Part shown: one piece after another, positions 1 through 5,704 of the stretch | How the letters are laid out: every line of letters starts with the position of its first letter | Position numbering within the stretch: the first letter of the stretch is position 1 | Origin: Planktomarina sp. | GTDB taxonomy: Bacteria; Pseudomonadota; Alphaproteobacteria; Rhodobacterales; Rhodobacteraceae | DNA: 10,338 nt | Direction of reading: 5' to 3' | NCBI GenBank assembly: GCA_016780825.1 | Contig: JADHLF010000058.1 | Location: forward strand, 1-10,338 | Notes under the pieces: generated by a model | Told to the model about the DNA's origin: nothing | What the model saw: the letters and a program-made list of their open reading frames with translations, nothing else | The model's database searches: none | Translations under genes and position numbers: made by a program

Positions 1-2
1 AA

Positions 3-53
3 GAGCAACGGCGTGTGGCAGAGCAAATGAAAAAAAGCGGAAAAATGCTATAA
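3..53 (+). CDS. C-terminal end of an unidentified upstream gene (partial)
   Basis: This frame is open from the left edge and ends at a TAA directly touching the miaA ATG. It reads EQRRVAEQMKKSGKML, a charged tail typical of a protein C-terminus but too short to identify. The zero-base spacing to miaA suggests translational coupling in one transcript. A second frame ending in TGA at 28-30 could instead be the true upstream terminus, so the assignment is tentative. Confidence 0.4.
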   Translation, partial: EQRRVAEQMKKSGKML

Positions 54-944
54 ATGGTGACAAAATCTTTGCTCTCAACGCTGGGTGAAACCCGCCCCGT
101 TCTGATTGCCGGGGCAACTGCAAGTGGAAAATCCGCCCTCGCGCTCCAAATCGCAGAACAATTGGGCGGCGTTATCGTCAATGCGGATGCTTTGCAGGTC
201 TACAGCGGTTGGCGCATTCTCACCGCGCGCCCTTCGGCCAAGGAAGAAAGCCGCGCACCGCACGCTTTATATGGGCATGTGGCCAATCACGAAAGCTATT
301 CTGTGGGCGATTGGTTGCGCGACATCAGCCCGATCTTGAGTGCAGACAAACGCCCGATCATTGTCGGCGGCACGGGTCTATACTTTCGCGCACTGACAGA
401 AGGGCTGGCAGATATCCCCCCCATTCCGGCCAATATTCGCGCTCAATCGGCGGGCCTTCTGTCTCAGGGCGGATTGCAGCCGATGCTGGAGGATTTAGAT
501 GATGAAACGCGCGCGCAGATTGATGTGCAAAACCCGATGCGGGTTGCGCGGGCTTGGGAGGTTTTGCAGGCCACCGGTCAGTCTATTCGGAGCTGGCAGG
601 CACGGACCCCGCCGCCGCTGCTGTCTCTGGAGGCCTGTCATGCGCTGCATTTAACCAGCCCGGTGGATTGGCTCAACTACAGGCTGAAGCGACGCTTCGA
701 TATTATGATCGCAGAGGGTGCATTGGAAGAAGCGCGCCGCAATTTTGAACTTTGGGACTCCAAATGGCAATCCTCACAGGCCATTGGCGCCCCTGAGTTG
801 ATCGCTCACCTGCAGGGGCAGTTCACTTTGGATGAAGCCAAGATCCGCGCTGTGACCGCCTCAAGCCAATTCGCCAAACGCCAAAGAACATGGTTTCGCA
901 AGCGCATGGTCGCCTGGCAAACCGTCGCGGCCGAGCAGCTGTAA
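54..944 (+). CDS. miaA: tRNA dimethylallyltransferase MiaA
   Basis: MiaA transfers a dimethylallyl group from DMAPP to N6 of adenosine 37 in tRNAs that read codons starting with U. This is the first step of ms2i6A synthesis, in the cytoplasm. The 296-residue protein is of usual family length. The P-loop GATASGKS lies at residues 20-27, followed by NADALQVY at 43-50 (the family's substrate-contacting D-x-x-Q-V-Y region). VGGTGLYF follows near residue 104, the NPMRVARAWEV segment near 160, an AIGAPELI motif, and the C-terminal AKRQRTWFRKRM tRNA-binding element. The ATG directly follows an upstream TAA. Its Shine-Dalgarno is weak (GCGGA at 37-41), which fits coupling to the upstream gene. A hairpin follows the stop codon. 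Confidence 0.96.
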   Translation: MVTKSLLSTLGETRPVLIAGATASGKSALALQIAEQLGGVIVNADALQVYSGWRILTARPSAKEESRAPHALYGHVANHESYSVGDWLRDISPILSADKRPIIVGGTGLYFRALTEGLADIPPIPANIRAQSAGLLSQGGLQPMLEDLDDETRAQIDVQNPMRVARAWEVLQATGQSIRSWQARTPPPLLSLEACHALHLTSPVDWLNYRLKRRFDIMIAEGALEEARRNFELWDSKWQSSQAIGAPELIAHLQGQFTLDEAKIRAVTASSQFAKRQRTWFRKRMVAWQTVAAEQL

Positions 945-951
945 CGCGCAA

Positions 952-975
952 TGTCGCAAATAGACCATTGCGACG
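952..975 (+). terminator. Hairpin just downstream of miaA, possible weak terminator
   Basis: GTCGCAA at 953-959 pairs with TTGCGAC at 968-974, and a T-G wobble at 952/975 extends the stem. The loop is 8 nt. It begins eight bases after the miaA stop. No T-run follows, so it is not a classical intrinsic terminator and may only be a 3'-end stabilising structure. Confidence 0.35.
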
Positions 976-1130
976 AATCTGACACACCAAAATCGCAGCA
1001 CTTCCCAATCCTTTCAGCCATCAAAACAGGAAACCTAGCCGGCAAAAAGCCATATTTTCTCGTATTTAACAGCGCATTGCGAAAAAATTAGCCCCTGAAG
1101 TTTAGCCGAATGTCAAGGCAAAGGTCGCGG

Positions 1131-1145
1131 TTAAAACGAAGTTAA
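1131..1145. promoter_or_regulatory. Perfect CtrA-type box (TTAA-N7-TTAA)
   Basis: TTAA at 1131-1134 and TTAA at 1142-1145 are separated by exactly seven bases, matching the consensus half-sites and spacing of the alphaproteobacterial cell-cycle regulator CtrA. The halves sit within a GTTAAAACG direct repeat of 11-bp period (1130-1138 and 1141-1149), about one helical turn. A -10-like TATTTT (1162-1167) lies 16 bases after the box, similar to CtrA-activated promoters where the second half-site overlaps -35. Eight fixed positions occur by chance about once per 65 kb at even base frequencies, more often in A+T-rich DNA. Binding is inferred. Confidence 0.45.
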
Positions 1146-1155
1146 AACGTCGGTT

Positions 1156-1184
1156 TTGCGCTATTTTTCGCAATATTTTACATT
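1156..1184 (+). promoter_or_regulatory. Candidate sigma70-like promoter for the transporter operon
   Basis: TTGCGC at 1156-1161 and TACATT at 1179-1184 are 17 bases apart and match the sigma70 consensus at 3/6 and 4/6 positions. A TTGACC at 1183-1188 is a better -35 hexamer but has no good -10 at the right distance. Some promoter must lie in this region because the next gene has its own leader; which hexamers are used is uncertain. Confidence 0.25.
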
Positions 1185-1286
1185 GACCTATGGCCCAATA
1201 TGCGCATGAATAGGCGACATTCAGTTTGCGTTGAGAAGGTCGCATCAGCGGCCCAGAGCGCAATCTGTTATGACGTACGGTGTCAC

Positions 1287-1293
1287 AGGGAGA
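1287..1293 (+). promoter_or_regulatory. Ribosome binding site that fixes the binding-protein start
   Basis: AGGGAGA lies about six bases before the ATG at 1299. It is a strong Shine-Dalgarno and decides in favour of this start over the in-frame ATG at 1200. Confidence 0.8.
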
Positions 1294-1298
1294 AACAC

Positions 1299-2945
1299 AT
1301 GACCCAAAAAAACAATTTCATGCATCCAGCCGCAAAGATGTACGCGCAAGAAGTGAAGGACGGAAAACTTGACCGTCGCGAATTCTTGTCGCGCGCAACG
1401 GCCTTGGGACTAACAAGCGTTGCAGCTTATGGTTTGCTGGGGCTCGACAAACCCGCCCAAGCAGGCGGTCACGCGAAAAAAGGCGGCACCATCCGCATGC
1501 AAATGGATGTGAGAGCATTCAAAGATCCGCGTACCTACGACTGGACGCAGATCGCTATCATCTCAGCCGGTTGGCTTGAGTATCTTGTTGAGTACAACAG
1601 CGACGGTTCCTTTGAGCCAATGCTGCTGACCAGCTGGGAAGCCAATGCGAACGCCACACAGTACACTTTAAAAGTGCGTGAAGGCGTAAAGTGGAACAAT
1701 GGCGATGATTTCACCGCAGAGGATGTTGCACGCAACATCATCGGCTGGTGTGACAAGAGCCTCGAAGGCAACTCCATGGCGGGCCGGATGGCGTCCTTAG
1801 TGGATGCAGACACTGGTAAAGCCCGTGACGGCGCAGTTGTGGTCCTAGACCAAAACACCGTTCAGCTGAATCTTTTGCAGCCCGACATCACCATTGTGCC
1901 CGGCATGGCCGATTACCCCGCACAAATCGTTCACAAATCCTTCTCCGTTGAAACAGCCCTGTCCAACCCGGTTGGAACCGGCTTCATGCTTCTCGATGAA
2001 TGGGAAGTTGGCGTGAAAGCTTCTATTGTTCGCAATGAGGACTTTGAATGGTGGGGCTATGCCGCGGGTAAAGGCGGTCACATTGATCGGATTGAATTCA
2101 TTGACTATGGCACCGATCCAGCAACCCATATGGCCGGTTTTGAATCCGAAGAATTTGACCTGAACTGGGAAACCACAGGTGAATTCGTTGATCTCTATGA
2201 CGCTCTGGGCCTTGTGAAATCACAAGTGGCCTCTGGTGCCACAATCGTTGTACGTCCAAACCAAGATCACGCGCCATATGACAATAAGATGGTGCGTCAG
2301 GCCCTGGTGATGGCTGTGGACAACGAAGTGATCAACGAGCTGGGCAATGCTGGCCTTGGGGTTGCGGCGGACAATTGCCACGTGGGTCCAATTCACCCAG
2401 AGCATGACCCATCGGTCACACGCATGCCCTACGATCCGGCGAAAGCTAAAGAGCTTATGGACGCATCGGGACATGGCGATTTTGAGCATGAGCTGCGCTC
2501 ACTCGACTCAGGTTACTGGAAAGACACTTGTGACGCGGTCGCCGCACAGCTGCGCGACGCTGGGATCAAGGTAAAACGGACGTTGATGCCAGGCAGCACC
2601 TTCTGGAACGATTGGGCGAAATTCCCCTACTCAGCCACAAACTGGAACCACCGCCCCTTGGGCACTCAGGTTCTGGGTCTGGCCTATCGGTCCGGCGAAG
2701 CTTGGAATGAATTTGCATGGGACAACGCCGAGTTCGATGCATTGCTCGCAGAAGCCAACTCTTTGGCCAATGCCGATGAGCGCCGGGTTGTCATGGGCAA
2801 AATTCAAGCCCTGATCATCGAGGAAGGTGTGACCTGTCAGCCCTATTGGCGCTATGTTCAGCGTCACCATGTTGAAGGCTTGGTGGGCTGCGATATGCAT
2901 ATCGCTTATCTACCTCAAATCTATAAGTGGGGCTGGGCAGCCTAA
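1299..2945 (+). CDS. ABC transporter substrate-binding protein, peptide/nickel (SBP_bac_5) family, Tat-exported
   Basis: This is the periplasmic ligand-binding protein of a DppA/OppA-type importer, 548 residues. The N-terminus is a twin-arginine signal: DRREFLSRA with R26-R27, a hydrophobic stretch at about 33-49, and a likely cleavage site after PAQA (residue 55). The family signature runs YTLKVREGVKWNNGDDFTAEDV at 122-143, and a later segment, MVRQALVMAVDNEVI, is typical of the family's second lobe. There is no lipobox cysteine, so the mature protein should be soluble. The start at 1299 is chosen because AGGGAGA (1287-1293) sits six bases upstream and the Tat signal begins there; the in-frame ATG at 1200 lacks both. 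It is first in the operon and followed by an intrinsic terminator. The substrate is not predictable; peptides, opines or other small solutes are all possible. Confidence 0.93.
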   Translation: MTQKNNFMHPAAKMYAQEVKDGKLDRREFLSRATALGLTSVAAYGLLGLDKPAQAGGHAKKGGTIRMQMDVRAFKDPRTYDWTQIAIISAGWLEYLVEYNSDGSFEPMLLTSWEANANATQYTLKVREGVKWNNGDDFTAEDVARNIIGWCDKSLEGNSMAGRMASLVDADTGKARDGAVVVLDQNTVQLNLLQPDITIVPGMADYPAQIVHKSFSVETALSNPVGTGFMLLDEWEVGVKASIVRNEDFEWWGYAAGKGGHIDRIEFIDYGTDPATHMAGFESEEFDLNWETTGEFVDLYDALGLVKSQVASGATIVVRPNQDHAPYDNKMVRQALVMAVDNEVINELGNAGLGVAADNCHVGPIHPEHDPSVTRMPYDPAKAKELMDASGHGDFEHELRSLDSGYWKDTCDAVAAQLRDAGIKVKRTLMPGSTFWNDWAKFPYSATNWNHRPLGTQVLGLAYRSGEAWNEFAWDNAEFDALLAEANSLANADERRVVMGKIQALIIEEGVTCQPYWRYVQRHHVEGLVGCDMHIAYLPQIYKWGWAA

Positions 2946-2960
2946 ACCCCACTAAATCAG

Positions 2961-2994
2961 AAGGCCGTCCCCAAGTTTTGCGGGCGGCCTTTTT
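2961..2994 (+). terminator. Intrinsic terminator/attenuator between binding-protein and permease genes
   Basis: AAGGCCGTCC (2961-2970) pairs with GGGCGGCCTT (2982-2991) in a 10-bp stem with one G-T pair and an 11-base loop. A run of five T (2990-2994) follows. It begins 15 bases after the binding-protein stop and 45 bases before the permease ATG. As no convincing promoter is seen between them, it probably attenuates read-through, so that the binding protein is made in excess over membrane subunits. Confidence 0.85.
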
Positions 2995-3038
2995 CGACCG
3001 ATAAAGCTATTATAGAATAATCAACGGGAATCCACACC

Positions 3039-4085
3039 ATGGGGATGTTTATCCTACGCAGAACAGGTGTTATGCTGCTAACCGCTCTCTGCCTGACATT
3101 CATTGTATTTATCCTAACAACACTTTACCCAAACTTGGAAAAATTAGCCAAGAACCAAGGTAATTTCAGAATGTCGGATGCTGAAGTGGCCAGCTATTTG
3201 GGCAACCGTGGCTATACCCAGGGCAAGTTGCAAAACTATGGTGAATGGCTGGGTGTTTTGCCGGGCTACGTCATTGAAGGTGTGGATGGAAAAACCCGCG
3301 GCCGCTGTTCAAACCATGGGGTGGTTGAGCCGGATGCACCGAAGTTTTGCGGCGTGCTGCAAGGCAATTGGGGATTTTCCAGCGTGTTTAAGGAACCCGT
3401 CAGTGATGTGGTCAAAACCCGTCTGGCGCTTACAGGTAAATTGATGTTTTGGGTGATGATCGTGATGATCCCCGGCGCGCTGTTCATCGGCGTTTTGGCC
3501 GGTATGCGCGAAGGCTCGCGGCTGGATCGCTCACTCTCGACAGCATCGATTGTCACCACCGCCACGCCCGAATATGTCTCCGGTGTGATTTTTATTGCGC
3601 TTTTCACCTCCTCCGCCGTGGGGCTAAAGTGGTTCAAGGGCTCGGCCACCTCTGCCATGGATCACGCAACCCTTGAAAATTTCCTGCTGCCCGTATTGAC
3701 CATTGCGCTTTATGGCATGGGCTATATCGCCCGCATGACCCGCGCCTCCATGACCGAGGTCATGACCGCTCAATATATCCGGACCGCGCGACTCAAAGGT
3801 GTGAGCTTTGTCAATATCGTGCTCAAACATGCGCTGCGCAACGCGCTGATTGCCCCCTTCACTGTCATCATGCTGCAAATCCCTTGGCTCCTAAATGGTG
3901 TGGTGATTGTTGAAACCCTTTTCAACTTTAAAGGGTTTGGATGGGTTCTGGTGCAAGCCGCCAGCAACAATGACATTGATCTGCTTTTGGCCGTTGCGGT
4001 TGTTGGCGTGATTGTCGTTCTTTTGACTCAGCTGATTTCAGATATCGGTTACGTCTTCTTAAACCCTCGTATTCGCATATCTTAA
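3039..4085 (+). CDS. ABC transporter permease, DppB/OppB type
   Basis: One of the two membrane subunits of the importer, in the inner membrane, 348 residues. An N-terminal segment (about 10-30) is followed by a long periplasmic loop. A cluster of membrane segments then begins with LTGKLMFWVMIVMIPGALFI. The cytoplasmic coupling (EAA-like) motif is visible in MTEVMTAQYIRTARLKGVSF, followed by LKHALRNALIAPF. The periplasmic loop is longer than in typical DppB: between YGEWLGVLPG and GVLQGNWGFSS there is an insert of about 28 residues with C90 and C104, which could form a disulfide. The Shine-Dalgarno is weak (GGGA at 3026-3029), and a second ATG at 3045 is a possible start. It lies downstream of the attenuator; the next gene starts 13 bases after its stop. 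Confidence 0.93.
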   Translation: MGMFILRRTGVMLLTALCLTFIVFILTTLYPNLEKLAKNQGNFRMSDAEVASYLGNRGYTQGKLQNYGEWLGVLPGYVIEGVDGKTRGRCSNHGVVEPDAPKFCGVLQGNWGFSSVFKEPVSDVVKTRLALTGKLMFWVMIVMIPGALFIGVLAGMREGSRLDRSLSTASIVTTATPEYVSGVIFIALFTSSAVGLKWFKGSATSAMDHATLENFLLPVLTIALYGMGYIARMTRASMTEVMTAQYIRTARLKGVSFVNIVLKHALRNALIAPFTVIMLQIPWLLNGVVIVETLFNFKGFGWVLVQAASNNDIDLLLAVAVVGVIVVLLTQLISDIGYVFLNPRIRIS

Positions 4086-4098
4086 GGAGACCAGTTCC

Positions 4099-5700
4099 AT
4101 GCAACATCTATCCTGGACCGGCACCCTGGGTGCGTATCTTAATCCCCTGTTCTTAACAGCCCTGCTGTGTTTTCTCACCCTGGCCGTCGCTGCCATCGCG
4201 CGCGGCTTTTCCCCACGCGCGGACGGGCCGCATTTGATCAACCCCACCCCTCCCTCAGTCTCCTTGATGGGACCGAGTTTGGTGATTGGGCTGGCGCTTT
4301 GGCTGTTAAGCCTGTCGGGCGTCGCCCTGCTCGCCCCTCTGGCCTTGGGGAATATATGGCTCTCATTGATCCTATGCCTTATTCTGGGCGCTGCGGCGGG
4401 CTTTGCTTTGTTTCAAATTTCTGCAGAGATGATCTTCAAATTGGTCTGGTTGGCCTTTTACGTCACCCTGCTGTTGTTTGGCCTTTATTTGGTCATCGGT
4501 CTGTTCGTAAAGCCCGAAACCATGGGCATTGTTGGGGCAATCTCTCAACGCCTCATTCCCACCTGGATCGCTCTTGCGGTAACCTTTGCCCTGTCGATCC
4601 TCTTCAAGCGCAAGCTGGGCCTATATGGCAAACTCTTTGACAGCCCAATCGGGATGATTGGATTGGGGCTGGTGTTGTTTTGGATTTTCACAGCGATATT
4701 CGGCGCGGGCTTCGATTGGATTGCGACCCATGATCCTTTGGCGCAAGTCTCTGGCATGAAGAACAAACACCCCGGAATTCCGCTGCGGGGCGCAACCGAG
4801 GCGGATTACCCCTATTATCTGCTCGGCGGTGACACTTTGGCGCGCGACGTGTTTAGCCGCGCCATCTTTGGCAGCGGCATCGTGATCGTCATCGCGCCTG
4901 CCGCCACCATCTTTGCCTTTATGGTCGGCATTACACTCGGCCTGCCTGCCGGCTACTTTGGCGGGCGTTTGGACACCGTGTTGAGCTTCCTGTCCAACCT
5001 GGTTTTGGCCTTCCCTGTGATCTTGCTATTCTTCTTGCTGGTCACGCCCGAGATCGTTCAAACCGGCCTGCCCAATTACCTGGCGGTGATCCTCTTCGTC
5101 TTTCCTGTGGTGTTCATCGCCGTGGCGCAATATTCGAAGAACCGGCTCAAACCGGGATTTTTGACCCTGCAATTCCCAATCCTGCTGATCATTGGCGTTT
5201 GGCTCTACCTCAGCTTGGTGTCTGAAACCGGCAAGCCCGTTGACGTTCTGCCGCCCATGTTGGATTTATTTGATGTGCCCGCCGAAATCCTGCTGGTCTT
5301 TGTTTCCGTGGTCTTTGTGAACTCCCCCACAGCCTTCCGGATTGTGCGCGGTTTGACCTTGGACGTGAAAACCCGCGACTATGTGGCAGCCGCTCAAACG
5401 CGCGGTGAGGGCCCGTGGTACATTATGCTGTGGGAAATTTTGCCCAATGTGCGCGGTCCGCTGATCGTCGATTTTTGTCTGCGCATCGGATATGCAACCA
5501 TCCTACTCGGCACATTGGGGTTCTTTGGCCTTGGCCTTGAATCGGAAAGCCCCGACTGGGGCACAACGATCAACGCCGGGCGCAAATTGCTCTCAGTATA
5601 TTTGGCCCCGCCCCTGGTTCCAGCCTTCTCTCTCATGAGCTTGGTTTTAGGTTTGAATCTTCTGGCCGATGGCCTGCGTGAAGAAAGCTTGAGGGATTAA
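4099..5700 (+). CDS. ABC transporter permease, DppC/OppC type, with large N-terminal membrane extension
   Basis: The second membrane subunit, 533 residues, against roughly 280-310 for ordinary DppC/OppC proteins. The canonical part begins near residue 178 (LFDSPIGMIGLGLVLFWIF, then DPL at 212-214), with LGGDTLARDVFSR at 242-254 and the coupling motif YVAAAQTRGEGPWYIMLWEILPN at 428-450. The family C-terminal signature LGLESESPDWGTTI is at 478-491. Before it lie about 175 extra residues with roughly five hydrophobic segments (about 16-35, 58-80, 86-106, 112-138 and 152-170). A second insertion near 318-395 adds about two more segments. AAGGAG at 4084-4089, overlapping the previous stop, gives a strong ribosome site nine bases from the ATG. 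The extension is in frame with no break, so it is not an assembly fusion of two visible genes. Confidence 0.92.
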   Translation: MQHLSWTGTLGAYLNPLFLTALLCFLTLAVAAIARGFSPRADGPHLINPTPPSVSLMGPSLVIGLALWLLSLSGVALLAPLALGNIWLSLILCLILGAAAGFALFQISAEMIFKLVWLAFYVTLLLFGLYLVIGLFVKPETMGIVGAISQRLIPTWIALAVTFALSILFKRKLGLYGKLFDSPIGMIGLGLVLFWIFTAIFGAGFDWIATHDPLAQVSGMKNKHPGIPLRGATEADYPYYLLGGDTLARDVFSRAIFGSGIVIVIAPAATIFAFMVGITLGLPAGYFGGRLDTVLSFLSNLVLAFPVILLFFLLVTPEIVQTGLPNYLAVILFVFPVVFIAVAQYSKNRLKPGFLTLQFPILLIIGVWLYLSLVSETGKPVDVLPPMLDLFDVPAEILLVFVSVVFVNSPTAFRIVRGLTLDVKTRDYVAAAQTRGEGPWYIMLWEILPNVRGPLIVDFCLRIGYATILLGTLGFFGLGLESESPDWGTTINAGRKLLSVYLAPPLVPAFSLMSLVLGLNLLADGLREESLRD

Positions 5701-5704
5701 GTCC

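Larger units (their letters stand above)
945..1298. other. 354-base intergenic region upstream of the transporter operon
   Basis: I see no convincing gene here. From about 1025 onward the stretch is A+T-rich, as expected of a promoter region. It contains the miaA-proximal hairpin, four TTGCGA/TCGCAA motifs (near 954, 968, 1078 and 1168), a perfect TTAA-N7-TTAA box at 1131-1145, and several weak sigma70-like hexamers. An open frame from ATG 1200 runs in phase into the binding-protein gene, but it looks like untranslated leader: it has no good ribosome site and would place 33 unrelated residues before a normal Tat signal. Confidence 0.7.

Noticed and set aside
1200..1298. In-frame 33-codon N-terminal extension of the binding protein from ATG 1200
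   Set aside because: No ribosome site at 1200, while AGGGAGA precedes ATG 1299, which begins a normal Tat-signal protein. The extension would place unrelated residues before the signal.
2993..3021. Possible promoter for the permease genes (AATAAT at 3016-3021)
   Set aside because: The -10 is a 5/6 match but no acceptable -35 is present, and the start site would fall at the ribosome site just before ATG 3039.
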